DNA from: Niastella sp.
Lineage (GTDB): Bacteria > Bacteroidota > Bacteroidia > Chitinophagales > Chitinophagaceae
Direction: 5' to 3'
Assembly: GCA_016710595.1 (NCBI GenBank)
Contig: JADJVM010000003.1
Coordinates: forward strand, 310,001-374,000
DNA: 64,000 nucleotides
A program made the position numbers and the translations under genes. Positions 27,510-36,350 of the stretch are shown one piece after another. Below the pieces are notes generated by a model, which did no database searches, had not been told where the DNA came from, and saw only the letters and a list, made by a program, of their open reading frames with translations. The number at the start of each line of letters is the position of its first letter. Within the stretch, counting starts at the first letter, position 1.

Positions 27510-28694
27510 CTACCGGATGGTAACGGGTTGCAGGGTGAGCATCATCAATTCATTTTTTCTTTTTATCAACATACGAACATTTTTCCCTGCATTTTGCATT
27601 AATATTTTATACGCCTGTAAATTTCCAGAAAAATCTGTTGCTACCGAAATAATCTCATCACCAACTTTAAAGCCCGCCCGCTCAGCCGGTGAATCTTTTA
27701 TTATATCTTCCACTACAATCCTGTTATCAAAAGCATAAATACCCAGGCCGGTATAACTATAATCAAAAGGGTCGTTGTAATGAGAGTTGGGCTTTAGGTG
27801 AATTTCTTTTTGACCATAATTAAAAATTACATTGAACCTCCGCAATATCTCATTACCAACCAACCCGCCACTAAACGGATAACCCGTTACATTAAAATTA
27901 TCTTCATAAATATAAGTAGGTACCCGTTTAAATTTATACTTTCCGATTTTTACTTCTCTTATGATGGTGAGTTTCATTTGTAACATGCCAGCAATCCCTT
28001 CGGCTTGTGTTATTAATGGTTTGCGTTTTTTAAGTAGTACGCCGCTATCAGTTACAAACCTATTGCTCATTAAAAAGCAAAGGCCGGCGCCGGTATCCAT
28101 ATAAAAATACTTGTTTATTTTTCGGGCATCTCTTATTTCAAGCGGTTGTATGGGAAGGCTGGTAAAGATAGGGTGCAGCATGGTGCCTCCCGGCGGGTAA
28201 TTAAATTTTCCATTGCTGTACAATTCAATTTCCAACTTATCGTAATTTATTTTTACAATATAACGGCTAAAGATAGAATAGCCCATAATACCATCTATCT
28301 TTTCTCCATAGGTGCTGCTGAGTATTGAATAATCGAGTACATGAAAATTTAAGTTCTTAATTTCTATGCCAGGTAACAATAAAGACTTATCGAATACAAA
28401 ATGGGCTTTTTGTTTTCCGCCAATACCATTTATTAATGTATCTGTTTTATGTGTGACAATATTAAATTCACTGCATGTGGCGGAGTCTAATGAAACACCC
28501 GCACCGCCGGTGTCTAAAATAAAACTCAAACTATCGGACACACCCGGTAAATGTGCTTTTACAATGATAACCCCGCCTGTATAAATAGTAAAATGAAATT
28601 TGGTGATAAATTTTGCCTGCGGTACTTCAGTATGCTCCTGGCAGTGAGCAGCAAATGCAAATAATAAAAATATGCTAATCAAAATAATTCTCAT
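27510..28694 (-). CDS. Exported retropepsin-like aspartyl protease with PDZ domain
   Basis: 394 residues. Signal peptide to about residue 18, then two retropepsin-like repeats with DTG motifs (DTGGAG with Asp61, and MDTGAGLC near 200). A C-terminal PDZ domain (~300-390, DSPAERAGFKVGDEI) follows. Two DTG halves in one chain resemble pepsin-type fusion more than the single-domain bacterial retropepsins. The layout matches a widespread Bacteroidota group of unknown substrate. It is divergent from mqnC and convergent with the S46 peptidase. Confidence 0.85.
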   Translation of the reverse strand: MRIILISIFLLFAFAAHCQEHTEVPQAKFITKFHFTIYTGGVIIVKAHLPGVSDSLSFILDTGGAGVSLDSATCSEFNIVTHKTDTLINGIGGKQKAHFVFDKSLLLPGIEIKNLNFHVLDYSILSSTYGEKIDGIMGYSIFSRYIVKINYDKLEIELYSNGKFNYPPGGTMLHPIFTSLPIQPLEIRDARKINKYFYMDTGAGLCFLMSNRFVTDSGVLLKKRKPLITQAEGIAGMLQMKLTIIREVKIGKYKFKRVPTYIYEDNFNVTGYPFSGGLVGNEILRRFNVIFNYGQKEIHLKPNSHYNDPFDYSYTGLGIYAFDNRIVVEDIIKDSPAERAGFKVGDEIISVATDFSGNLQAYKILMQNAGKNVRMLIKRKNELMMLTLQPVTIR

Positions 28695-28728
28695 GGTAGA
28701 ATATCTGTCATTTTCTATCGTTTGCTCG

Positions 28729-28736
28729 TAACTTTG
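28729..28736 (+). promoter_or_regulatory. Putative -7 box of mqnC
   Basis: TAACTTTG is a perfect TAnnTTTG match about 50 bases before the mqnC ATG. No TTTG was found 17-23 bases upstream. Confidence 0.4.
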
Positions 28737-28785
28737 CTACCAAATAAATACACGGCAAACCACTCCGTTATTTCATTTTATTTTG

Positions 28786-29910
28786 ATGAAATTAGATGAA
28801 TTATATTCAAAAGCACTTGCTTTTGAGTTTCTTACTGTAGAAGAAGGGGTTTTTTTATATGAAAACGCTGCATTGGCCGACTTAGCGTTTGTTGCCAATG
28901 AGCTCAGAAAAAAACAAGTGCCACACGGAAAAGTAACCTGGCAAATAGACCGCAATGTAAATACCACCAATGTTTGTATAGCCAATTGTAAATTTTGTAA
29001 TTTTTATAGAATACCTGGCCACAAGGATGCCTACATAACCGATATTGAAACTTATAAAAAGAAAATTGATGAAACCATTCGTTATGGAGGAGATCAATTA
29101 TTATTACAGGGAGGCCACCATCCCGAACTTGGCCTTTCTTTTTATGTGAACCTGTTCAAAGAAATCAAAGCACTTTATCCCAATATAAAATTACACACCC
29201 TGGGCCCCCCGGAAGTAGCCCATATTACCAAATTAGAAAAATCTACGCACCGTGAAGTATTGATGGCTTTACGGGAAGCGGGTATGGATAGCCTGCCGGG
29301 CGCCGGTGCCGAAATTCTTACAGACAGGGTAAGGCGGCTAATAAGTAAAGGAAAATGCGGATCGCAGGAATGGTTAGATATTATGCATGAAGCACATAAA
29401 TTAAATATCACCACATCTGCCACCATGATGTTTGGCCATGTAGAAACCATTACCGAAAGGTTTGATCACCTGGTAAAAATAAGGGAAGTGCAAAGCCGTA
29501 AACCGGATCATGCCAAAGGCTTCCTTGCATTTATCCCCTGGACCTTCCAGGATGTAGATACTTTACTTACAAGAATCAGGGGCGTGCACAATCTCACCAC
29601 AACAGAAGAATATATCCGAATGATTGCATTAAGCAGGATCATGCTCCCCAATGTTTTAAATATCCAGGCAAGTTGGCTTACTGTAGGCAAACAGGTAGCA
29701 CAGTTTTGCCTGCACGCAGGTGCAAACGATTTTGGAAGCATCATGATAGAAGAAAATGTAGTAAGTGCTGCAGGTGCCCCACATCGGTTTACCAGCACCA
29801 GCATTCAGGATGCGATACGTCAGGCGGGTTTTGAGCCACAACTTAGAAACCAGCAATACGAGTGGCGTGAAATGCCCCAAGTATTAGAAGAGCAGGTAAT
29901 TGATTACTAA
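28786..29910 (+). CDS. mqnC: Cyclic dehypoxanthinyl futalosine synthase MqnC
   Basis: 374 residues from ATG 28786. A radical-SAM protein with the CX3CX2C cluster motif at Cys64, Cys68 and Cys71 (CIANCKFC). QGGHHPELG, IPWTFQ and the MIEENVVSAAG block mark the MqnC branch rather than the aminofutalosine synthase MqnE. It cyclises dehypoxanthine futalosine in the futalosine route to menaquinone. The other mqn genes are not in this window. The protein is cytosolic and should be oxygen-sensitive in vitro. Confidence 0.9.
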   Translation: MKLDELYSKALAFEFLTVEEGVFLYENAALADLAFVANELRKKQVPHGKVTWQIDRNVNTTNVCIANCKFCNFYRIPGHKDAYITDIETYKKKIDETIRYGGDQLLLQGGHHPELGLSFYVNLFKEIKALYPNIKLHTLGPPEVAHITKLEKSTHREVLMALREAGMDSLPGAGAEILTDRVRRLISKGKCGSQEWLDIMHEAHKLNITTSATMMFGHVETITERFDHLVKIREVQSRKPDHAKGFLAFIPWTFQDVDTLLTRIRGVHNLTTTEEYIRMIALSRIMLPNVLNIQASWLTVGKQVAQFCLHAGANDFGSIMIEENVVSAAGAPHRFTSTSIQDAIRQAGFEPQLRNQQYEWREMPQVLEEQVIDY

Positions 29911-30248
29911 AATCATCCCCTTTTTTCTAACATTTTAAGTGATACAATAAAAAATTAACAATTTGCGTTATAGATTAAAAAGAACGCAAATGAATGAAAT
30001 AAGTGTTGGCAAAACCATCAACCCCGTTGCTTATTTATTCAAAATTGTAATAAATAAATTCAGGCAACAACCAGATATTTATCCGATAAAATACTATAAG
30101 AAAAACAGGATTCATCGTAAAAACAAGCAGTCGCAATTTGTATAAATGCTAACTGTGTTTCGGAATATACGCCTTACAATTTTTAGAAAAAACCCAATTG
30201 ACATGTAAGCAATTTGATTGTAATTTTGAAATACCAAAATCCAGTATT
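29911..30248. other. Intergenic region with an 8-bp inverted repeat
   Basis: About 340 bases. An inverted repeat TTTGCGTT/AACGCAAA (29962-29969 and 29983-29990) encloses 13 bases and touches an ATG that opens a 51-codon frame of low credibility. I see no RNA gene. The final part should carry the promoter of the small gene at 30249. Confidence 0.4.
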
Positions 30249-30371
30249 ATGAAAAAAAATGAACCCAACGGCTTTGTGCTTTTTGTAAAATCTTTATCAG
30301 CAGCTTTAAACAGCCTGTTCTTTAGTGATGACAGGGAGTTTCAGCGGCTAAAAAATTTCATAGCATCGTAA
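30249..30371 (+). CDS. Small 40-residue protein, unknown
   Basis: An ATG-started frame of 40 residues beginning MKKNEPNGFVLFVKSLSAA and ending LKNFIAS: a basic head, an amphipathic middle with FVLFVKSL and LNSLFF, and a charged tail. A good rho-independent terminator begins 27 bases after the stop, so the region looks like a complete small transcription unit. I recognise no family. Confidence 0.45.
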   Translation: MKKNEPNGFVLFVKSLSAALNSLFFSDDREFQRLKNFIAS

Positions 30372-30397
30372 CCCGTTTTAAAATCCCCGAAAGAAAT

Positions 30398-30425
30398 TAC
30401 CCCTGCATTTACAGGGGTATTTTAT
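30398..30425 (+). terminator. Rho-independent terminator
   Basis: An 8-bp perfect stem (TACCCCTG/CAGGGGTA) with a 6-base loop, followed by TTTTATTT. It closes the small gene at 30249-30371. Confidence 0.85.
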
Positions 30426-30435
30426 TTATAAAAAA

Positions 30436-30461
30436 GGAGCTCCATTGCCGGAGCTATTTTT
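30436..30461 (-). terminator. Terminator of the beta-barrel gene
   Basis: A 6-bp stem AGCTCC/GGAGCT (30438-30443 and 30450-30455) with a T-rich tail on the minus strand and a shorter T run on the plus strand. It sits just beyond the stop of the gene at 30470. Confidence 0.65.
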
Positions 30462-30469
30462 ATGCCGGT

Positions 30470-31141
30470 TTAAAAACCAATCCCTACCCCCAGCTTAAAG
30501 CCACGGTTGTAAGATTTTACTGATTTATTGGCATCTACTTTTGAAAGGCCATAATCATAAGAAGCATTTATATTAAAATTAGAAAATGAATATCCTAGCC
30601 CTGCGGTAACACCTGCATCCCATTTATTAAACTGGTTGCTGGCATCAAGTTTTTTATCGAGCAGGTTAATACCAAGTACGCCTGCTGTGGTCCGTAACTT
30701 AGAAGAAGCTAAATAAGATACCTGGGGACCGGCAAATACATTAAAACCACCCAGGTCAGCTTTTAATAATACCGGAATATCTATATAATCATTTTGTAAT
30801 TGTGCTTTTGCATTGGCACCCAAAAATTCTAATCCTTTTATATTTAATTCACCATTTAATTCGTATCCTTTTTGTGTGTATTGAACTGCGGGGACCAGTG
30901 AAACACCGGAACCCAGGGGAATGGATGCATTTACACCGGCATAAAAACCATTTCTGTTTTTTGTGGTAACCATGCCATCGGCATAATCAATCAGGCTTTT
31001 TAAATTACTAACGGCATCACCTTGCATACCATAATTGGCATAGCCGGCCTGCAAGCCAAAGCTTACTTTATCGGAAGCATTTTGTGCAAAACCAACTGCG
31101 GATAGTAAAGAAAAAAAGTAGAGTAAAATTTGCTTTTTCAT
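30470..31141 (-). CDS. Outer-membrane beta-barrel (porin-family) protein
   Basis: 223 residues from the ATG at 31141: signal peptide to GFAQ (~18), then alternating amphipathic strands with glycine and aromatic residues and a terminal LGVGIGF strand ending in Phe. It fits the eight-to-ten-stranded OMP_b-brl group common in Bacteroidota; function is unknown. An upstream in-frame ATG at 31174 adds residues before the signal and is unlikely. It has its own terminator. Confidence 0.85.
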   Translation of the reverse strand: MKKQILLYFFSLLSAVGFAQNASDKVSFGLQAGYANYGMQGDAVSNLKSLIDYADGMVTTKNRNGFYAGVNASIPLGSGVSLVPAVQYTQKGYELNGELNIKGLEFLGANAKAQLQNDYIDIPVLLKADLGGFNVFAGPQVSYLASSKLRTTAGVLGINLLDKKLDASNQFNKWDAGVTAGLGYSFSNFNINASYDYGLSKVDANKSVKSYNRGFKLGVGIGF

Positions 31142-31296
31142 ATAATTGTTGAACCGGGATTTACAGCCGTTCATTAAATAGAAAGAAAAAATGCAAAAAA
31201 GATTAACGGTCCTTCGGTAAGTTTTTGTTAAAGCAAAACCGGACTGTTAATAAAATACGAAGATGAAGAATTTAAAAAACTGTTGTACTTTGTTAT

Positions 31297-32250
31297 ATGT
31301 TTAAATTAATTCACACTACCGAAGAGGGTATTAAGAAAATAATATTAACCGATACGAAAGCACAATCTAGCGTTGAAGTAGTACCCGCTGCAGGTGCAGC
31401 GTTACATGCTTTTTACATCTGCCATGCCGGTGAACGGGTGAATATTATTGAAGGCTATAAAAATGAAAATGATTTTACCGAAAACCTTGAATCCCTTGGT
31501 TTCAGGGGTCTTAAACTCTCTCCTTTTTCAGGCAGGTTAAAAAATAAATGTTACCGGTTTTTAAATAAAGAATATACGGTTAATAGTTATAGCCTGGGAG
31601 GCCATGCGCTACACGGGTTTTTATACAAAGTTCCTTTTACAGTTACTAAAACTAAAGTGCAGCCTCATTCTGTATTTGTAGAAATGGAGTACCAGTATAA
31701 GAAAGAAGATATCGGTTACCCTTTTATTTATTCTTGCATAGTACAATACTGTTTAAAAAAGAATAACCGGTTAATGATTACGACAAGGATAAAAAATAAA
31801 GGGAAAGAAAAAATGCCTGTTACAGATGGATGGCATCCATATTTTGCATTAGGCTCCCCAATAGATGAACTTTACCTGCAAATTGATAGCAATAAAAAGG
31901 TTGAGCTAAACAATGAATTGGTACCATCCGGAAACATCATAAAAAACAAAACATTCCGGGAACCTACGAAAATAAACCAGCTTCATTTAGATGATTGTTT
32001 TATGGTAAAGCCAGAAAAGAATAAACCGGTTTGTACCCTTACAAATCTTAATACAGGATTGCAATTGCAAATCATTCCGGGCAAGGGCTATCCCTTTTTA
32101 CAAATATACACGCCACCTAGCCGAAGTTCTATTGCAATAGAAAATATGAGTGCCGTACCCAATGCTTTCAATAATAAAATGGGACTGATCATATTAAAGC
32201 CGGGAGAGAAGAAAGAATTTAAAACCAGCTTTTTAGTAAGAACTCTTTAA
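31297..32250 (+). CDS. Aldose 1-epimerase-like protein
   Basis: 317 residues of the galactose-mutarotase fold. Conserved positions include GGHALHGFLY near 104-113 (catalytic-site His), TDGWHPYFALG near 178 (second His) and a Glu in SIAIENMSA near 288. It interconverts alpha and beta anomers of aldoses or acts on a related sugar; no sugar operon surrounds it. A TTTG lies 4 bases before the ATG, suggesting a near-leaderless transcript. The stop codon is inside a short hairpin (32241-32257), and the neighbour ends only 5 bases away. Confidence 0.85.
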   Translation: MFKLIHTTEEGIKKIILTDTKAQSSVEVVPAAGAALHAFYICHAGERVNIIEGYKNENDFTENLESLGFRGLKLSPFSGRLKNKCYRFLNKEYTVNSYSLGGHALHGFLYKVPFTVTKTKVQPHSVFVEMEYQYKKEDIGYPFIYSCIVQYCLKKNNRLMITTRIKNKGKEKMPVTDGWHPYFALGSPIDELYLQIDSNKKVELNNELVPSGNIIKNKTFREPTKINQLHLDDCFMVKPEKNKPVCTLTNLNTGLQLQIIPGKGYPFLQIYTPPSRSSIAIENMSAVPNAFNNKMGLIILKPGEKKEFKTSFLVRTL

Positions 32251-32257
32251 AAGAGTT
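32241..32257. terminator. Short palindrome across the aldose epimerase stop
   Basis: AACTCTTT and AAAGAGTT form an inverted repeat around one central base, with the TAA stop at 32248-32250 in the middle. It lies between convergent genes and may act in both directions. The stem is AT-rich and the loop small, so terminator activity is uncertain. Confidence 0.4.
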
Positions 32258-33401
32258 ATACTTTAATATATATTTTTTTGCGGTGTAGTACCCATGCGAT
32301 AAACCACATCATAGTAATAAAACAAAGTGCATATAACAACGATGCATTTTTTTCATTTTCAAATAGGGGCACACAAACCCTGGTATAAAACCATTGTAAG
32401 GGCGTAGTAAAATCAGGCTTCCCGTTTTTAGTAACAGGGATCCTGATTAATGCAAATGCTTTTACAACAATTGCACTTAATGCAAAAATAAATAGCGGGT
32501 TTTTGCCAAACACATTAAAAAACTGGCTCCATCCTTTGCGGGCATTTTTAAATTCTATCTGGTAAATCATTACCGATATTATTAAAAGCGCCAGGCCTGT
32601 AGTATAAATTACGTAACTGCTGCTCCAAATTTTCTTGTTAATGGGGAAAACCATATCCCAGCAAAAGCCTGAAAAGATCAAAACACAACCGGCTACAAAA
32701 AGGCCATTCAGCATCTCATGGTTTTTACCTTTGTTAATGATGTAATGCCCGGCCATATATCCAAAAATTACCTGCACAATGGCACCCATGGTATTCATCA
32801 ACCCTTCGGGGTCAAAAGCTACCCCCTCACCATGATACATGTGATTGGCGCCAAATACGGCCATGTCTATTTTGGTGCCAAACCAACCACTTAGGCTAAA
32901 AGGATCGGCAGGGTTTGCCGCTACACATAAGAACCAATATAGTAACAAAATAAAAAAGCCTACAACAAATGCCCATTGTAGTTTTAAAAAATAAATGAGT
33001 AACGAGGCAAATAGATAAGCGAGTGCAATGCGTTGTAATACGCCCATAATGCGCAACTGATCAAAGCCCTTGGCTACCAGGTATCCATCGGTATTGTATT
33101 TTATAAATGGGAACCAATTGAGGAGTAAGCCAAAAAGAAAGATGAGCAAACTTCTTTTAAATACTTTTTTTAGAAAATAGCTGGTACCCTTTTGTTCCAT
33201 TTTTGGCATTACAAAAGCAAGTGCGTTGCCAACTGCAAACAGGAAAAAAGGAAATACTAAATCAGTAGGTGTACAGCCATGCCAACTGGCATGTTCCAGC
33301 GGTGCATAGATATGGCTCCAGCTGCCGGGATTATTTACCAGTATCATGAGCGCAACGGTTGCGCCTCTAAATACATCTAGGGAGTAAAACCTTTGATTCA
33401 T
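32256..33401 (-). CDS. DUF5009/HGSNAT-like membrane acyltransferase
   Basis: 381 residues with about ten transmembrane helices. The start RFYSLDVFRGATVALMILVN and the following TPTDLVFPFFLF are diagnostic of the heparan-alpha-glucosaminide N-acetyltransferase-like/DUF5009 family. Members are thought to move acetyl groups across the membrane to amino sugars; the Bacteroidota forms often accompany N-acetylglucosamine use. No glycan genes are next to it. It starts 13 bases after the ABC-F gene and is probably cotranscribed with it. Confidence 0.88.
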   Translation of the reverse strand: MNQRFYSLDVFRGATVALMILVNNPGSWSHIYAPLEHASWHGCTPTDLVFPFFLFAVGNALAFVMPKMEQKGTSYFLKKVFKRSLLIFLFGLLLNWFPFIKYNTDGYLVAKGFDQLRIMGVLQRIALAYLFASLLIYFLKLQWAFVVGFFILLLYWFLCVAANPADPFSLSGWFGTKIDMAVFGANHMYHGEGVAFDPEGLMNTMGAIVQVIFGYMAGHYIINKGKNHEMLNGLFVAGCVLIFSGFCWDMVFPINKKIWSSSYVIYTTGLALLIISVMIYQIEFKNARKGWSQFFNVFGKNPLFIFALSAIVVKAFALIRIPVTKNGKPDFTTPLQWFYTRVCVPLFENEKNASLLYALCFITMMWFIAWVLHRKKIYIKV

Positions 33402-33414
33402 GGTATGAAGTTAA

Positions 33415-35304
33415 TTAAGGTAAGCGCTCGCTAAGCACTAACCACCTAATTTCTTTTTCCTCCAGTATTTGTATGATCTCTGCTATGCGGCCTGATGTTT
33501 TTTGAAGCTCTTCATAAGGCATGTTATGCATGAGCTTTCCTTCCAATATTTTTTTCTCTTCCTGTAATTTAGGAATATCCTGCTCAATATTCTCAAGCTC
33601 ATATTTTTCTTTAAAAGAAAGTTTTTTTACTGTATTGTTTTGTGGTACAGGTGGTGCTGCTACCGTTACTTCTGTTTTGGGTTTTACGGTTACTGTATTT
33701 TTATTATCCGTGGCCTGCGCTTGCCGGTATTGGGTATAATTACCGGGGAAATCTGTAATTAAGCCATTCCCTTCAAATACAAAAAGGTGATCTACCATGC
33801 GGTCCATAAAATACCTGTCGTGGCTTACAATTAAAATACATCCCGGAAAATCAAGCAGGAATTCTTCTAAAGTTCGTAGGGTTTGTAAATCCAGGTCGTT
33901 GGTAGGTTCATCTAAAATTAAAAAATTAGGGTTCCTAAAAAGGATACTTAATAAATGCAGCCTTCTTTTTTCTCCGCCACTCAATTTGCTCAAAGGGGTG
34001 TATTGCTGTTCATCTGTAAAGCCAAATTTTTGCATAAATTGGCTCGCCGAAATTTTACTACCATCAGCCAAAGGAAAAAACTCTGCCATATCTTTTACAA
34101 ACTCAATGGCCCTTTTATCTTCTTTATATTGTAAGCCTTCCTGGCTAAAATGGCCAAACAACACAGTATCTCCATGGTTTATTTTGCCGCTATCCGGCGC
34201 TTCCTGCCGGAGTGCAATTTTTAGAAAAGTGGATTTGCCTACCCCGTTTTTGCCCACAATACCAATCCGTTCCCCTTTCTTAAAAGTATAATCAAAACCT
34301 TTTATGAGATTAAGGTTGCCAAATGATTTATATACTTTTTTCATTTCAAGGATCTTGCCACCGAGCCTGGTCATTTTTACCTGTAAACTTACTTCTGCTA
34401 TTTCTTTTTGTTGTTTTACCCGCTGTTCTACATCCGTAAATGCATCCTGCCGGCTTTTACTTTTTGTGGTGCGTGCTTTTGGTTGTTTGCGCATCCATTC
34501 CAGTTCTTTGCGGAAAATATTTTTATCTTTTTGTAATTCGCTTTGTTGTACTTCGTGCCGCAATGCTTTTTGTTCTAAAAAATAATCATAATCTCCCCGG
34601 TAAGTATAGATTTGTTCATCATCAATTTCAATAATTTCATTACAGACAGCATCTAAAAAATAACGGTCGTGTGTTACCAGCAAGAGAGTAAGCTTTGCCG
34701 AACCAAGATATTGTTCCAGCCATTCAATCATGCTTACATCTAAATGGTTGGTGGGCTCATCCATAATAAGGAGGCAACGGCCGTTGTATAGCTGGGCCTC
34801 AATGAGAGCCTGTGCCAGCGCTACTCTTTTCTTTTGGCCACCACTTAACCTGCCTGTTTTTTCGGCCAGGTTGTGAATATTCAGCTTTCCTAAAATTTGT
34901 TTTAAATCACTTTCAAAACTCCAGGCGTCCAGGTTATCTAATTTTGCCATGAGTGCAGCAAGCTCCTGTTCATTATGGTTGGGGTCTTCTAAATATTGTT
35001 CATATTCTTTTACTGCTTTTACAACCGGGTTATCTGCTTGTAAAATATTATCCCAAATTGTTTTTTCAAGATTAAATTGATGGTCTTGCTGAAGCATTAC
35101 GGGTTTAATGTCTTTATGTACCCATACCGTTCCCGAATCGGCGGTTTCCTGCCCGGCAATTATTTTCATAAGGGTGCTTTTGCCGCTTCCATTGCGGGCT
35201 ACAAGGGCAATTTTATCGCCTTCTTCTATATGTAAACTGATGTTTTTAAAAAGCGAACGAATACCAAAACTTTTAGTTAAATTTTCTACTGAAGCGTAAT
35301 GCAT
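33415..35304 (-). CDS. ABC-F ATPase (Uup-like)
   Basis: 629 residues with two ABC domains: Walker A GSGKST and signature LSGGQKKR in the first; GVGKST and LSGGEKRR in the second. A charged linker lies between them, and a C-terminal coiled coil (~555-625) is characteristic of Uup-type ABC-F proteins. There is no membrane domain. These cytosolic ATPases act on ribosomes or DNA intermediates rather than transport. A perfect TATCTTTG box ends 5 bases before its ATG, so it probably starts its own transcript, which continues into the acyltransferase gene. Confidence 0.92.
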   Translation of the reverse strand: MHYASVENLTKSFGIRSLFKNISLHIEEGDKIALVARNGSGKSTLMKIIAGQETADSGTVWVHKDIKPVMLQQDHQFNLEKTIWDNILQADNPVVKAVKEYEQYLEDPNHNEQELAALMAKLDNLDAWSFESDLKQILGKLNIHNLAEKTGRLSGGQKKRVALAQALIEAQLYNGRCLLIMDEPTNHLDVSMIEWLEQYLGSAKLTLLLVTHDRYFLDAVCNEIIEIDDEQIYTYRGDYDYFLEQKALRHEVQQSELQKDKNIFRKELEWMRKQPKARTTKSKSRQDAFTDVEQRVKQQKEIAEVSLQVKMTRLGGKILEMKKVYKSFGNLNLIKGFDYTFKKGERIGIVGKNGVGKSTFLKIALRQEAPDSGKINHGDTVLFGHFSQEGLQYKEDKRAIEFVKDMAEFFPLADGSKISASQFMQKFGFTDEQQYTPLSKLSGGEKRRLHLLSILFRNPNFLILDEPTNDLDLQTLRTLEEFLLDFPGCILIVSHDRYFMDRMVDHLFVFEGNGLITDFPGNYTQYRQAQATDNKNTVTVKPKTEVTVAAPPVPQNNTVKKLSFKEKYELENIEQDIPKLQEEKKILEGKLMHNMPYEELQKTSGRIAEIIQILEEKEIRWLVLSERLP

Positions 35305-35309
35305 AGCGG

Positions 35310-35317
35310 CAAAGATA
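35310..35317 (-). promoter_or_regulatory. Putative -7 box of the ABC-F gene
   Basis: On the minus strand TATCTTTG is a perfect TAnnTTTG match that ends 5 bases before the start codon at 35304. It predicts a leaderless or nearly leaderless mRNA. Confidence 0.45.
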
Positions 35318-35344
35318 AACCATGTAGGCTTGTAATGCCGATGA

Positions 35345-36247
35345 TTAAAAAAACAATTCGGCCATCATACAACGTACACTTCCACCACCAGCTTGTTCAA
35401 TATTCGGAATGTGTGGGGTGATAAGGGCAGCATATTTTTCTAACTTTTCAACCTGGCCTTTGTGCAAAGCCTTATAAGCGGTACTACTCATAACCAATAA
35501 CGGTTCCTTATCGGTATTATGAAGCGCCAGCATATTGCCTGCAAATTGTAAAACCTGGTCTTGTGATATGGGAATACATTCATGGCTGGTATCTTCAAGG
35601 CTTTGGATGACTCTCTTTTTTTCTACCTCATCTTCTATTGCCTCTAAACAGGTTACAGCAAATTGCGGACCCAGGCACATCATTACATTGGTATGATAAA
35701 TTGCATTTCCATTTTTATCTTTTGCTGTAAAAGCAATTACTTTATATTTATTTTTTTCAGCAAACAGGTGTAATAAATCTTTATTGGTTCTTTGAGAAAG
35801 GCATGCATAAATAATGCGGTTTACATGATCTATAATCATGCTGCCGGTGCCTTCTAAAAATTGATCTTTATTTTCTTTATCACTCCAATCCTGTATATGA
35901 TTGATATGGGTAAATGATTTAATAGCATCAATATGGTTTTTATTTTTTTCAATTCTACGGTTTGATGCATACATTGGGAAAATAGAAACAGAATGATCCA
36001 TACAGCAAAACCAGTTATTTAAAAAAATAGCATCTGGTTTTATGGTAGCGTTATCATCCTGCAACAATAAAACACGAATACCTGATGATTTTAAAAGTGA
36101 AACCATTTGATCAAATTCTAATATTGCCGCCTCCCGTATATTGAAAGATGCCAGGTTTTTATTTTGAAAATAATTATCAGCAGCCGTTTCGTTGTTAAAA
36201 CCAAAAGAGGCAGGACGCATCATAGCGATGGCGGATGTCGTTTGCAT
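35345..36247 (-). CDS. ctlX: CtlX-type arginine deiminase-related hydrolase
   Basis: 300 residues from ATG 36247. Amidinotransferase/deiminase fold with the family start MMRPASFGFNNETAADNYFQ, a central HVNRIIYACLSQR block and the nucleophilic Cys in GGGSVRCMMAE at the C-terminus. It belongs to the citrulline utilisation hydrolase/arginine deiminase-related family; citrulline or a related guanidino/ureido compound is the likely substrate. No ornithine carbamoyltransferase or other arginine genes are adjacent. An upstream in-frame ATG at 36304 would add a hydrophobic stretch that looks spurious. It is divergent from fabG. Confidence 0.85.
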   Translation of the reverse strand: MQTTSAIAMMRPASFGFNNETAADNYFQNKNLASFNIREAAILEFDQMVSLLKSSGIRVLLLQDDNATIKPDAIFLNNWFCCMDHSVSIFPMYASNRRIEKNKNHIDAIKSFTHINHIQDWSDKENKDQFLEGTGSMIIDHVNRIIYACLSQRTNKDLLHLFAEKNKYKVIAFTAKDKNGNAIYHTNVMMCLGPQFAVTCLEAIEDEVEKKRVIQSLEDTSHECIPISQDQVLQFAGNMLALHNTDKEPLLVMSSTAYKALHKGQVEKLEKYAALITPHIPNIEQAGGGSVRCMMAELFF

Positions 36248-36291
36248 AATGGCAAATATAAACAGGGTAATTAAAAATAAAAAATATGTGC

Positions 36292-36328
36292 TTTGAAAGG
36301 GCATACTTAAAACAAACGGTTATTTTTG
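36292..36328 (+). promoter_or_regulatory. Putative fabG promoter
   Basis: TATTTTTG at 36321-36328 is a perfect TAnnTTTG match. TTTG at 36292-36295 lies 25 bases upstream, slightly beyond the usual 17-23. The predicted leader to the fabG ATG is about 17 bases. Confidence 0.45.
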
Positions 36329-36350
36329 TTGAGATTAAAAATGTATTGTT

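Noticed and set aside
29990..30145. 51-codon frame behind an inverted repeat
   Set aside because: Composition is dominated by Lys, Asn and Ile as expected for AT-rich noise, and there is no terminator or family match.
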